Shown here in pieces: positions 42,127 through 53,780 of a stretch of 64,000 bases of DNA. Position 1 is the stretch's first letter, and every line of letters starts with the position of its first letter. Below the pieces are notes generated by a model. That model did no database searches and was not told the DNA's origin. It saw only the letters and a program-made list of their open reading frames with translations. The stretch lies in contig CM065802.1 in NCBI GenBank assembly GCA_033398695.1, positions 143,950,096-144,014,095 of the forward strand. The letters are read 5' to 3'. The translations under genes were made by a program, and so were the position numbers. The stretch comes from Orobanche coerulescens. Its lineage: Eukaryota; Streptophyta; Magnoliopsida; Lamiales; Orobanchaceae.

Positions 42127-43020
42127 CTACAAGTGCATAAAACTATACCTCTCAGGTAAATGAGACACTCTACTAGACCTACGAGGTGGTTGTACTTGTG
42201 TTTCAGAATGTTCGGTTCCAATTTCTTGCACAAGTGTCTCCTGAGGAGTTCCATTGTATTTTTCCAAAGAAATATTTCTACCTGCTCCTCCTTCCTGAAT
42301 GAACTCATCTTCCAGGAAGTGTGCTTGCAATTCAACAAAGATCTTTCGATCCTTGGGCATGTAGAATAGATAACCCATCATCCCAGACGGGAATCCAATG
42401 AAACGTCCCTTCGCGGACCTCGCCTCCAACTTTTTCACCTTAGTCTTCTTGACATAGGCGGGACATCCCCAAATCCTAATGTGATCATGACTTGGTTTCC
42501 TACCCTCCCACATCTTATGTGGAGTTTTAGGAATGGATTTGGAAGGACATCTATTCAAGATATAGGCATCAGTCAGGAGTACATACCCCCACAGGTAAAT
42601 CAGTAAGTCAGTGTAGCCTAGCATGGATCGGACCATGTCCAACAAGGTCTGGTTCCTTCTTTCTGACACACCATTTAACTGAGGAGTGCCTGGAGGTGTT
42701 AGTTGTGATACTATTCCATTTTCCTTAAGGAACTCGTCAAACTCCATACTCATATACTCACCACCTCTCCGACCGAAGTGCTTTGATATGATTCCCAGTT
42801 TGTTTCTCGACTAGGGCCTTAAATTCCTGGAATTTCTCAAAGGCCTCGGATTTATGTTCATTGAGTATACATAACCATACCTAGTATGATCAACTGCAAA
42901 CATAATGAAGTATTGATATCCGTCACGTGATGCTTCCAAAGCACCATATATGTCGATATGGATTAATCCTAGTTTATCAGCGGCAATTTCAAAAGTCCCT
43001 CTGAAGGGGGACTTAGTCAT
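42127..43020 (-). pseudogene. pol: COP3 integrase
   Basis: LGLIHIDIYGALEASRDGYQ with the first catalytic Asp and VDHTRYGYVY at 43020-42811. After a break, MEFDEFLKENGIVSQLTPPG, NGVSERRNQTLLDMVRS (catalytic Glu), YLWGYVLLTDAYILN, HIRIWGCPAYV, and GRFIGFPSGMMGY at 42753-42127. Around 42765 the segment that should hold the second catalytic Asp reads RRGGEY, apparently through a small deletion, so the triad is incomplete. Confidence 0.88.
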
Positions 43021-43916
43021 TTTGCCTTTAAGGCAAGATTCACAAGTAGGAAAGGATCCGATCCCAATGGACCCGTAAGTCCATCTTTTTCAATTTTGTA
43101 AATCTTGGTCTGACCAATATGACCAAATCTAAGATGCCATTTCAAAACTTGATTGGTTTCATCCCTACCACGCTTCCTAGTCATAGTATTCACAATGACT
43201 TTATTACTGATGTTTAGATGATACAATACATTTAACAATGTAGCAGTGCCCACGAGTTTATTTCTGAAATAAATTTTGCAGGAACCATCACCAATGAAAA
43301 ATGAAAAGCCTTTCTGATCCATGACTGGAATGGATACAATGTTTTTATGCCCCTTGGGCAAAACAAGTACATCTTCTAAAGTCAGAACAAAACCGGATTC
43401 TAAACCCAAAGGAATTAATCCTATGTCGGTTGCCTCGACACTATGCCCTCTTCCGACAGTGATCATAACTTCTCCAGCTCCAAGCTTCCTACTTTGTTCC
43501 ACATCCTGACTCACGATACAAATATGAGAACTAGAACTAGAGTCCAGTATCCAAGAAGTAGAAAATACAGTAGCAGAACAATTTGTTTCCAAAACTAAAA
43601 GTTCTGTACCTAAAGCGCCATAAAGAATCAGACAGTCTCTTGCCCAGTGTCCCAGCTCACCGCACTTGAGACATGCGTCCTTTTTCTTCTTGCTCTTTGG
43701 AACCATCGGGGCCTTGCCCTTACCCTTAAGGTCCTTGACTTGCGGTCCCGTCTGCTTCTTGGTCTTTTTCTTCTTATTCTTAGACCTCCGAGGTCCATAA
43801 GAAATCACAAGGGCAGACTCCTTCATCCGCGGAGTCTTCATATGAGACTGAGCGGTCACGACTTTGTTCATTAGCCCAACTAAGTTACATGCAATCTCAT
43901 TGTAGTTGAAGTTCAT
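43017..43916 (-). pseudogene. pol: COP3 Gag zinc knuckle, protease and pre-integrase region
   Basis: One open minus-strand frame. Basic linker KNKKKKTKKQ, zinc knuckle CLKCGELGHWARDC at about 43680-43640, then protease WILDSSSSSHIC at about 43550. The Asp is kept, but the expected Gly of DSG is Ser. LPKGHKNIVSIPVMDQKGFS and WHLRFGHIGQTKIYKIEKDG follow (pre-integrase zinc region). Confidence 0.87.
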
Positions 43917-44460
43917 AACAAACTGTGAGAAGGAATCAGGGAGACTGTAGGATAAGGTCGGTTTGAAGAGAAGTATCCATCTTAAAAATCAAGAGCCTCC
44001 AATCTCTCGATCATGGATATCATTTTGAGGACGTGGTCCCCAATCTTCTCACCTTCCTTCATCCTTGCACCGAACAATTGCTTGGATACCTCATATCTAG
44101 TAGTTCTGCTGTGCTCACCATAAAGCTCGGTTAAGTGAGATAGAATATGCCTAGCAGAAGTCATTTTCTCATGAGCTCTATGAAGCTCATTAGACATAGA
44201 AGCCATCATGTAAGCACGGACTTTTACGTCATCCTTAACCCACTTTTCATGGTTTTCAATCTCTTCCTGATTGGCTCTTTTCCGCACTGGAGGCGCCGGA
44301 ATGTCCGTCTCCAACGACGCAAATCAGTTTCACAATTGAATCTTATCCGACAACCTATCAGGTTTCTAGGGATAAAATTTGCTCCAACTGAAAGCATCCA
44401 ATGCGCTACCGGTAATTTATCTGTCCTCCACGAACGACTACCCCGATAACTCTGAAGCAT
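43917..44460 (-). pseudogene. gag: COP3 Gag N-terminal and capsid region
   Basis: Candidate start near 44400 (MLSVGANFIPRNLIG), then a frameshift near 44310. Core text: HEKWVKDDVKVRAYMMASMS, then ARHILSHLTELYGEHSRT, then RYEVSKQLFGARMKEGEKIG and ISMIERLEALDF, typical of copia UBN2-type Gag. The frame closes at 43982; another frameshift links it to 43916. Confidence 0.85.
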
Positions 44461-45667
44461 AGCACATCTGGTTTGGATTTCAATTTTCCGAAAGCTCGAT
44501 GGAGGGAAGGAAAACCTTGAAACCTTATAAACTTAATGATTTGTCGTGGGAGAATTTTCGCGATTAACGTTACATTTTGCACATTAATCCATTTAAGCGC
44601 GTTTGTGCATTCATACAATATGAACAACCATTCACAACCTAGTTGCTACCAACATGTAGTTCATGGACCGTTCCTAGAATAAAAAACTTAGTAATGTAAT
44701 TACAATCTTCGGTCTTGAATCTTCGTCTTCTCGAATGGATCTTTCTCCGGTCTTCGTCATTACTTATAAATTTTACATTGAAAATTGCATCCTAGATACA
44801 AATATTTCTAGTAAAATAAATAGGCTCAAAACGACCTTTACAACCCAATCGAATAAAACCGAATGATTCATCCAATAAATACTATATAAACGGATAGCAT
44901 AGAGATACATTGATCCAATCAACAATTCGAACTGATCCAATCGATTCACACAATCGGTAATATGAATAACGTTCAAAGTATTCGGTCACCTGAAATATTC
45001 CAATTAATCAAATTTCCCTTATAAAATGAAATACCATAAATCATTTTAATCATATTAAATCCATTTTAACATGCGGGAGATTAATTTTCTGGAATACACG
45101 AAAAAATCGAGTCGGGGCAAAACTGGCTTGCCACGGCCGAGTCACCTTTGGCAGCCTGCCGGCCAGGCACGGACCGTGCCGCATGGCACGGTCGGGTTAC
45201 CCCGACAGCTTCTAAAGCTGGCCTACCGGACTCGGCCCATGTAGCCTGACACAGTCGGGTCGTCCCGACAGCCTGCCGACCAGACACGGCCCGTGCCGAA
45301 TTTCACGGTCGGGTCATCCCAACAGTCTGTCGAGACTGGCTGGCTGGCACGGCCCATGTCGCCTGACACGGTGGGGTCATCCCGGCAGCTTCCTGCCCGT
45401 TGTCCGAAAAGTCGTCCGACGATGATTCGGAGCTAGATTTTCAACCGGATATCCAATATCAATATTTTCCGACTTTCATATCTTCAATATAAATCATATT
45501 TCCTAGAAATTAAAGATTTATATTTAGACATAAACTTACGAAAAATACAACTACAACGAACGAAAAACATACACCACGATTATGACTATAAATGATTCCA
45601 AATCATTCACCATCTAATCAAGCAATCCAAATGTCAATATCATATATACGATCCCAAGACCTACTCT
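44461..45667 (-). other. COP3 long leader with GC-rich palindromic repeats
   Basis: 1.2 kb between primer site and gag with no convincing gene. AT-rich except 45100-45400. There four diverged units of about 55-62 bp each carry GACCGTG/CACGGTC-type palindromes (GGCACGGACCGTGCC is perfect at about 45163-45177), CCCGACAG ends and GCC-rich text. Small ORFs here are composition artefacts. A long leader is unusual; part of it may be a captured or older insertion. Confidence 0.6.
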
Positions 45668-45680
45668 CCGATACCACTGT
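45668..45680 (-). other. COP3 primer binding site (Met tRNA type)
   Basis: Minus strand TGGTATCGGAGAG, next to the LTR end ATCCCAACA. Confidence 0.88.
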
Positions 45681-47675
45681 TGGGATTCGGTGCTTAAATC
45701 GAAGGCCCAATGGAAGCGGTAAAACAAAAATTAATTCGATCCGAATCCCCACGATGATCGATCAAGCTATGTATATACGAATATTAAACGAAACACAAGA
45801 TAATATGAGAAACATACCCTTGTAGTCCGTTGATTAAATGGTGTCCTTCTATTGAGATATTCCCCAAGCTTTGGTTGATCTCTACGAATCCAATCCGCTC
45901 CAATCTCTTGGATGATCCAACGCCGAAAGGACCGCGTCTCTACTTGCCATGCGCCGGAGAAACGAACGGAATGACGATCACCTTGCTATCCTCCAAGGAT
46001 ACGGCTAGAGCTAGGATGATGAAGCTTTTGATTGTTATTTTAACACTCTAAGTTTATAACTCACTATCTCTCAATATATCTTGAATTTTCTCCAAGAGAA
46101 TTCAAGAAGAAATGAAGAAGAAGATGAAGACCATTGAGAAAACTATTCTCTCTCTTGAACTCTCTCAATCGACCGTATGGTAGCTTGGCCAAGTTGGAGA
46201 TTTTCAAGTCTTCAATATCTACTTATTCAACCACCTCAAATCACCTTTTCCATACAAAATGAGATATGAAATCTCAAAAGTCTTTAGTCATCAACTTACC
46301 AAGGATGAGACCAAGACTATGAGGTAAAGGGATAAGGTGGGGCGGCCTCTAGAAGGAATCGGATGAGTTCGGTTCGTTCCGAACTCCCGCGAGTCCAAAC
46401 TTCAGTTCCGATGTATTTATATCAATCAATTAATCCAATTAATTAATCATATCAAATACAAAATAACATAATTAATTTCTCCAAGAAATAATTATATTTA
46501 TGAATTAAATTAATCATCCAGTAATTTATTTAATTCATTAGGCCGTAAATTAATTTATCCAATAAATTAATTTAGACATCCAATGTCCCAAAATCAATTA
46601 GACATCCAATGTCCAATAAATTAGATATCCAATATCTAATATTAATAATAAGAGAATAAGCTCGTTTCATTCCGTCATCAATCCTATTGCATGACTCGGT
46701 AGGTCCGTCTCAGTCAGCAATGGGAGGAACCAAAGAATAGTAGCACGACCTAGCCAGTCTGGCGGCCTACACTGTACCCCTACTGAGAACGAATGATGGG
46801 ATCATTCAAGAACCATTCTGTCGTGAATATCAGTAAACGTATAAACCCTTCTTTCAAATGTCCCGACCAAGTTATAGGGTCACGGTCAGTCAAACCCTAT
46901 CTGCACTTGACTCTATGCATGAGTTAATGCAAATCGAGATGATCGAGCTCTCGTGTATCCAATACAACTAGCTCCAATGCTTTAGCCAAAGACTTATGAT
47001 CTCATTTGCCAATAACCGCATAGGACATATAACCCGTTCACTAACAGGAGAAAGAATTCTATCTAGGTATTCAATAGGACATGCTACTTACCCGTCAAGA
47101 CGCACATCGAGGTTGACCCTCGCCTTTCGGTTTACAGGGTCGAACTACTCTAATGAAAATCTTAACGTCACAAGCACATCCCTACTAAATCCTCAAGTCG
47201 AAGGTTCACGAATACCTATCACAACCTTTCGATTCCGTCATTGACTGTCCCAGAGTGAAATCCGTGTGACGAATTGAGGGTGAGTCAGTTCGAGTATACT
47301 AATCCAATTAGCATACCTATAATGTGTGCTCCTACTAACCATTAGTGTTCGACAGGCACTCTCCATGTCAAAGAACACGTCATACAAGTCTTCACATAAA
47401 CTTAACGCCCAGTCAAGTTTCATTGACTTGCGAACGATTAAGTATTTGAGCTATAAACCTTTCCAATGCTGACCCCCTTATCTAATAAGGAGTAGAACGT
47501 TTTGCTCTCAAATACACGTACTAGCTTCTATATGTATATTTACGAGTTAGGAATGCTAGTAACTACCAGTAAATAAAGAAACATCCATTGCCTTATATTA
47601 ATGGTTTACATAATAACAAGTACAATGCCCTCACTCAACATCCTCTGAGTGGCATTCGAGGGCATACTCCTAACA
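45681..47675 (-). repeat. COP3 5' LTR
   Basis: About 1,995 bp on the minus strand, TGTTAGGAGTATGCC to CCCAACA (the exact 3' edge is uncertain by one or two bases). AT-rich, with repeated ATTAATT and CCAATGTCC motifs at 46440-46640. The GYP4 pol flank begins immediately at 47676. Confidence 0.9.
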
Positions 47676-48250
47676 CAAGGAGCCTTTCCTTTAACAACAT
47701 CTTCTCGTAGCTGGACTAATAAAGGATCATCTCCTTGTCTGGCTTTAACATCTTCAATCTCCGATGACGTGATCTCAAGGAAACGTAATTGTCCTTGAGT
47801 TACTTGAGGCCAGACTTCAATCTCCAAATAAATTAACTCTCGTCTGAGCTTTGGTTTAATGGTAAGTAATTCCAATTACTGCAACACGATTGGCTTGCGG
47901 CTTAAAGTATCAGCAACGACTTTCGGTTTACCTGGATGGTAAAGAATGTAAAGATCATAATCCTTAATCAGTTCCAACAATCGCTGTTGACGCATATTAA
48001 GCTCTTTTTGTGTGAAAATATATTTCAATCTCTTATGATCCGTATACACCCGACAAAAAGAACCATATAAATAATGTCTCCTGATCTTCAACGCAAACAC
48101 TACAGTGGCTAATCAAGATCATGGATAGGATAATTCACCTCATATGGCTTCAACTGTCAAGACGCATACGCATTTACCCTCTCATTTTGCATTAATACAC
48201 ATCACAATCCTTGTTTAGAAGCATCACTATAAATAACAAAACCCTCTGTT
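47676..48250 (-). pseudogene. pol: GYP4 RNase H end and pre-integrase segment
   Basis: 48100-47876: [44 protein letters not shown] and [11 protein letters not shown], the end of RNase H. Then a stop and VTQGQLRFLEITSSEIED, DDPLLVQLREDVVKGKAP, cut at the COP3 insertion. The sequence between 48250 and 48100 has stops. Confidence 0.85.
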
Positions 48251-49182
48251 CCCTACGGTAAGGTTAGAATCGGTGAAGTAGTTAATTGCTTCTTCAACTC
48301 ATCAAAACTCTTCTGACACTCATCATTCCGCTCAAACTTCTGAGCTTTCTGTAACAGCTGAGTGAGTGGTCGAGCAATTTTCGAGAATCCTTCGACAAAT
48401 AGACGATAATAACCAGTTAATCCCAAAAAACTCCGAACTTCCTTGACATCCAGCAGGGGTTCCCAAGCTAAAACAGCTTCAATCTTTTGAGGATCTACCC
48501 GAACACCCTCGACCGATATAATATGACCAAGAAAAGCAACTTCTTTCAGCCAGAACTCACATTTAGAAAACTTAGCATAGAGCTTATCATTCCTCAGAAT
48601 ATTCAGCACGATTCTCAAGTGTTCGGCATGCTTCAATTCGCGCTTGGAATAGATTAAGATATCATCAATAAACACCACCGGAAATTTATCGAGATATTCG
48701 ATAAAGGTCTTGTTCATAAGCTGCATAAACACCACTGGAAAATTAGTTAAACTAAATGGCATAACCACGAATTCATAATGCCCATATCTCGTTCGAAATG
48801 CTGTCTTCAGAATATACGAATCCCGAATTTGCAATTGGTAATATCCCGATCTCAAGTCAATCTTTGAGAAAACCGTAGCTCCTTGCAATTGATCAAATAG
48901 ATCATCGATTCTCGGTAAAAGATACTTGTTCTTGATAGTGAGTTTATTAAACTCACGATAGTCAATACATAACCGTAAAGATCCATCTTTCTTCCGAACG
49001 AATAACACCGGCGCTCCCCAAGGGGAAGCACTTGGTCGAATATAACCCTTGTCCAACAATTCACTTAGTTGCTTCTTCAACTCTTGCATTTCCAATGGGG
49101 CCATTCGGTACGGTGGTAAACTCCACATAACGATGCGGCGGCAATCCGGGCGAATCATCTGGGAATACGTCTGGAAATTCAT
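48251..49182 (-). pseudogene. pol: GYP4 reverse transcriptase
   Basis: A long open frame: [66 protein letters not shown], and [14 protein letters not shown] with catalytic FIDD intact. The thumb [16 protein letters not shown] and [19 protein letters not shown] follow. A deletion of roughly 30 codons precedes PYRMAP: the frame joins directly from the protease-RT linker. Best preserved RT of the window, but the polyprotein is broken on both sides. Confidence 0.9.
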
Positions 49183-49840
49183 TCACCACTGGAATAGTAG
49201 ATAACTGCTCTGCCAGTTTCTATCTTCATTGTGTAACACTAATAACCGATACATCCTTGACTCAACAACTTCATCGCCTTCATGGCTCGGATAATCTTCC
49301 CATAAATACCAGGTTTTTTTCCCTTCAAGCACGTGTTTGATACCATCCGACGCAACTATCGAAATCATTTTCCGACGATAATCCACCACTGACCCATGAC
49401 GATCTAACCAATCGTCACCCAGAATCAAGTCTTCTCCCTTCATGTCAATCACAATCAAATCGGATGGCCAATCTCTACCGCCGATGGTTATAGGACAATT
49501 GACAATCTCTCGATGCCCAACTATCCTTTCCCCACTCGGCAGTCCAACAATAAAAGTTTCACATGTAGAGAGGCCATCAAGACCCAAACGACTCACACAA
49601 GATAATGATATAAAGGAATGAGTAGCTCCAGAATCAAACAATACATCTACCGGGTGCATACAAATATAAACAATATCTGACGTAGTTGCATCCCCTACGT
49701 CATCAGTCCGTCTCATTTCGTACAATAAAGGTGGAGCTGATCCAGTACTTGGAGTATCCTTATGCTCAGTTTTGCCTCGGCAATTGCCGCGTCCGACTCT
49801 TGGAGTTGGCTGACCCATGACTGTGCCCGCTAGAGTAGGA
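49183..49840 (-). pseudogene. pol: GYP4 aspartic protease
   Basis: GSAPPLLYEMRRTDD, then VDVLFDSGATHSFISLSCVS (active site Asp-Ser-Gly), GLPSGERIVGHREIV, DLILGDDWLDRHGSVVDYRR. The end is frameshifted before the RT frame. The same organisation as GYP1. Confidence 0.88.
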
Positions 49841-50361
49841 GACTATTTAGCAAGGACTCTACCCGTTGTCTCGCAATATGACGTCTGATGTCCCTGCTTC
49901 CCACACTTAAAACAAGTAACAGGACTTAATGAACAATGAGAAATGACATGTCCTGGAACTCCACAATTAAAATAAGCTCTCGACATTCCTCCACTGGGCT
50001 GAGGTGAACCAACAGAACACTGCACAGAAGATTGAGGCCTACATGATCCACTTCCTTGGAAACTACCAGAAAATTATGGTTTCTTCGAGCTCGAAACCGT
50101 CGGAAGCAGAACTGCCACCATCTCATAAACGAGCGCTCTATCTTGGTATTCTCTCAAAGTAGTACACCCAAAGCTTGCCATATACTTTCGGACCTCAGGT
50201 TTCATCCTCGCATCAAAATGAAGTATCTTATCCACTTCATCCCTGATTCGATCTTGGACATACACTAACTGCTTGTTGTAAGTTTTGATTGCCTCATAGA
50301 TAGGAACATCTTCGGGTTGAGCTCTAAAGAAGTCACTGACTCTGGCTAGCCGCACAGGCGC
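49841..50361 (-). pseudogene. gag: GYP4 Gag, C-terminal part with zinc knuckles
   Basis: 50355-50074: VSDFFRAQPEDVPIYEAIKT and HFDARMKPEVRKYMASFGCT, the capsid C-terminal region. After a frame break, two knuckles at 50025-49843: YFNCGVPGHVISHC (first Cys replaced by Tyr) and CFKCGKQGHQTSYC. A stop after GRVLAK. Positions 50357-50361 (GGCGC) are one copy of the SOLO1 target duplication. Confidence 0.85.
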
Positions 50362-50733
50362 TGTAACACCCCTAGACCATAAGGGAATATTACACGCCGT
50401 AGGCCCTCCCCACGAGGACCTACCAGGCTAAACAACACAGAACTACTAAAAACTTGACCGACCGGAGTCAATCATTACAATAATACAGACCATTAAGGTC
50501 AATTACAATACAACCCACACAGACCGATGAGGTCACACGACTTATGCAAACGAGATGAAATACAACTCTTTACAACAAATACCCATGCAGGGGTAAAGAT
50601 ACACAACAGCGGAAGTCTGACTATAACTTGGTCGATACAACATAACCCAACCCAACTCTCAACTCTTGATTATTATCGTAGCTCGTCACTTTCTTTTCCG
50701 ATCCTGTGACTTCTCCTCCGAACTAGCATGTAC

Positions 50734-51846
50734 CTGGACGCAAAACAGACATCCACCCCGATTACTCGGGGGTTAGTAAAACTCCACTGTTTTACTAGTG
50801 CAAGTATAATAGTATACGAAATGTATCACACAAAAACAATCACGAATCAGATATGACAATGAATTGTCAAAAATTCCCGAGAGGTATTATTAATCATAAA
50901 ACAAGTGATGAAGTTTTTAAAATTAAATTCGGAATCTCGGGAATTTTTAAAGTATAATTTCTTTTGGACCTCGAGTCCCAAATTACAAAACCTCTTTCAT
51001 AAATTGTTCAGGCTTTAGCACGGTTCTTGTTTCAAAACATATTAGTGAAGATATCATCACGTGTCCAAGATTTAACATCAAAATATTATTCATTCATTTA
51101 TTATTCGTACTCGTCAAGTAATGAACCCCGGAGGCCACGACGGTCCGTACCTAGTTCCACACATTCACTGTTCGTATACCTCATGTACCGAACTCCAGAG
51201 GACACGACGGACTGTAGCTGGACCACACACACTATTCGTACACCTCATGTACCGAACTCCAGAGGCCACAACGGACCGTACCTGGACCACACACTATTCG
51301 TACACCTCATGTACCGAACTCCAGAGGCCACAACAGACCATACCTGGACCACACACACTGTGCGTACACCTCATGTACCGAACTGCAGAGGCCACAACGG
51401 ACCATACCTGGACCATACACACTGTTCGTACACCTCATTTACCAAACTCCAGAGGCCACAGCGGACCGTATCTAGACCACACACACTCACTTCCAAACAC
51501 ATATCAAACAACGCAACACATCCCCACAACAACACACCTTAACACAAATATGTTCGAACATCCAATCATACACCAAAATACATGTCCATGTGTATAATCA
51601 ATCCAACACAATAACTATAATCATCACAATACATCAAACCTGAGCAATCAAGCCCAACACGGATCACGCGATTAACATGACCAACACAACTTCACAACGT
51701 TAAATAAGCAAGAACATCATTAATACCAACAAATGTTCGAATAATCAATTCACACGAATCATATCCACGAAGGTAAACCAAATCATCATAAATCCACTAC
51801 GTGAGCTCTATTCACAAGACACAAATCGTATAAGTAGAATACTTGC
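50734..51846 (-). other. Candidate GC-AG leader intron in SOLO1
   Basis: Minus strand TTGAG|GCAAGTATT at 51846; acceptor TTTTGCGTCCAG|GTAC ends at 50734, after the hairpin CTAACCCCCGAGTAATCGGGG. About 1.1 kb, including the tandem repeat. Confidence 0.45.
51117..51492 (-). repeat. 64-bp tandem repeat, six copies, in SOLO1
   Basis: Units recur at about 51117, 51181, 51245, 51307, 51371 and 51435 (spacing 62-64 bp), each with TCATGTACCGAACTCC and GAGGCCACAACGG on the plus strand. On the minus strand the unit contains GGTCCGTTGTGGCCTCTGGAG, resembling the GGTCCGACGGGGCCTCTAGG motif of GYP3. The first and last units are more diverged. Repetitive plus-strand frames across it are not genes. Confidence 0.93.
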
Positions 51847-52410
51847 CTCAATAACCACTACCGAACACTCCGACGAACACGGTTCAATCGGGAAACCCCA
51901 AACCCTGAAGAAGACAATGAACGAAAGAGTTCCGACTCGAGTGCTTCACAAAGACTTCGTTCTTAAGACATATCATCAATAAATCAACGATCGTATGAGG
52001 AACAATAATCGTATAATGCCCGAATCCCCCTCTAAGACCTTTTATTGGACACCTTCAAGGCGTCGATAAGGAACTCAACAAAACGACGAATCCTTGACAA
52101 TCCAACCATGGAACAACAAGGAAAATGATAGAATGCAGCTTAATAATCATTGATCCACCACAAATCTAAGTTACTACGGGTTAATCGGATGAAACCAAGC
52201 AAAACCTCCAATTTTCCCAAAACTAAGATTTTAGGAAATCTAACCATGATTTGGTCGATCAGAGGAGGTTATGGAATGATTAATCAATGATATGAACTCC
52301 AGGACTTCGTGGATTTATCGTTTGACAACATGCCTCCTTGTTCACCAAGACTCCAATAGCGGAAGGGAAGAAGAGAAATGAGAAACGGGTGGGAACATGA
52401 CTGCTCAGTC

Positions 52411-52745
52411 ATATTTATACGGACACGCATTAGCGTGCACTAGGGTTCCGTTTACGAGCGCTATTGTGCCAGTCTCGGACTAGAACCTTCGGCCGGGTCC
52501 CACCTCGTGCGCTAGACCCTTGCGCTAGCGTGCGCTAGCGATCAACACCGAAAGTCCAGAGACTTCTGCCAGGCCGCGCTAGCGCGCGCTGGACGGGCAT
52601 TAGCGTGCGCTAGCCGACCGATCCAGAACCTCCTGGACTAAACTGCTCGGCCAGGTAGCGTGCGCTGGGTAGCCGAATAGCACACGCTATGCCTGTCGAG
52701 TTAGCGCGCGCAGCCTTACGAAGGTAATGTGCACTATGACGGTTC
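52411..52745 (-). promoter_or_regulatory. SOLO1 promoter: palindrome array plus TATA box
   Basis: Minus-strand TATA box GTATAAATAT at 52411-52420. Upstream on that strand, 52428-52745, are about ten GCGTGCGC-type palindromes (TTAGCGTGCACTAGG, GCTAGCGTGCGCTAGCG, GCTAGCGCGCGCTGG, TTAGCGTGCGCTAGC, TAGCACACGCTA). The first is about 8 bp from the TATA box. Confidence 0.7.
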
Positions 52746-53040
52746 CTGCCGCACCTGCCCGGCCAGTGCCCAGTCCCTTCCGACTGTAGCTGCCGCACCT
52801 GCTCGGCCAGTGGCCAGCGGCCATGACCTGACGACTCGATTTCTGAAAACGCATGGAATGAACTCGACAAACACTCGCGGACAACATCATCGATCCAAAA
52901 TGAAAACATCATGCAACAAATAATCACACGTGACCATATAAACACAAAATTAATCATCGAGAAAATAGTACCGAACTCGACAACCGAGGAATATCCAAAA
53001 AAATCCAAAATAACTGGAATGAAAAATCTCGGGTATTACA

Positions 53041-53545
53041 GGCGCTGGACAATACCGTGCTTTCATTAGTTCTTTAAATTCCTCCCAAGTGACATCACGA
53101 TCCTTGGGCTTAACAGCTCGCCACCAGTACGAAGCGTCATCAACCGTCAGATATTGAGCAATTGGAACTTTCTTGGCTTCAGGTCAGCCAATTTGTCAAA
53201 GATCTTATCCAGCTCAACTAACCAATGATCCCAGTTGTTCGCATATCAGGAACCATCAAATCTAGGAGGATTCATTTTCATGACTTCTTGAAGCCATCAA
53301 TCCTCAATAGTCTTACTAGTGTTAATGTTATGCACCACTTGAGCCAATTGGCGCACTTGGGTCACAACTTGCTGAAGAACGTTAGGCACTTCGGCCTTTG
53401 CACTCGCATGCGCACCTCCCGAGGGAATCAGATATGATCTAGCCACAGAATGAGATGCCTAATTTGAAATGGACATCTCTGATTCAGATATAACTACTCT
53501 ACCACGGCCTCGGCCACGTTGACAGACAACTCTACCTCTCGGCAT
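53041..53545 (-). pseudogene. gag: GYP4 Gag, N-terminal part
   Basis: ATG at 53543-53545, MPRGRVVCQRGRGRGRVV. Then, through stops, VHNINTS, KMNPPRFDGS, NWDHWLVELDKIFDKL, and a degraded SYWWRAVKP-like region before SOLO1. This is the capsid domain of the same Gag type as GYP1 and GYP3, with several stops and frameshifts. Confidence 0.8.
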
Positions 53546-53780
53546 ATTGAAGAATAAGAAATGGTTCAACAAGGAAACGATTACAACAATAGATTACATA
53601 CTGACAAAGACAATTACTTCCGAGGAAAAGGAGTTACCAACATCCGAAGAGGCTTCCAACACAGGTAGAACGGGTGGTAACACGCCAATGATATCATAAA
53701 CAACGACCGACTCAATTTTAATAGACCCAAAAACACCGACAGCCTAGGTATCCATAAACCTAAGCTCTGATACCATATTC
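53546..53780 (-). other. GYP4 leader with primer site and decayed intron
   Basis: Primer site TGGTATCAGAGC (minus strand, 53775-53764), a perfect initiator-Met match. A donor-like GTAACTCC begins at 53637. The acceptor before the gag ATG reads CTTCAAT where GYP2 has CTTCAGT, so the AG appears mutated. Confidence 0.75.

Larger units (their letters stand above)
39844..47675 (-). mobile_element. COP3: Ty1/copia element, 3' LTR truncated, RT partly deleted
   Basis: Minus-strand element with a full 5' LTR (45681-47675), primer site, 1.2-kb leader, gag, protease, integrase, an RT lacking its first part, decayed RNase H, and a 3' LTR of which only 39844-40931 remains. It is inserted in GYP4 pol; the left flank is lost, so the target duplication cannot be tested. 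LTR portions that can be compared differ by roughly 5%. Confidence 0.88.
50362..53040 (-). mobile_element. SOLO1: solo LTR of a Tekay/Del-like gypsy element
   Basis: 2,679 bp flanked by GGCGC (50357-50361 and 53041-53045). The minus strand runs TGTAATACCC to GGGTGTTACA. There is no internal region, so it arose by LTR-LTR recombination. It contains the promoter array (52411-52745), a candidate GC-AG intron (51846 to 50734) and a 64-bp tandem repeat inside that intron. It splits GYP4 gag. Confidence 0.92.

Noticed and set aside
45081..45287. Minus-strand 68-codon frame with repeated TRLCQATWAESGRPA-like text
   Set aside because: Product of the GC-rich palindromic repeats in the COP3 leader; no coding signal beyond the repeat.
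51027..51597. Two overlapping plus-strand frames encoding repeated RTPHVPNSRGHNGPYLDHT-like text
   Set aside because: They lie on the antisense strand of a 64-bp non-coding tandem repeat in a solo LTR; the unit length varies and both frames stay open only because the repeat lacks stops.
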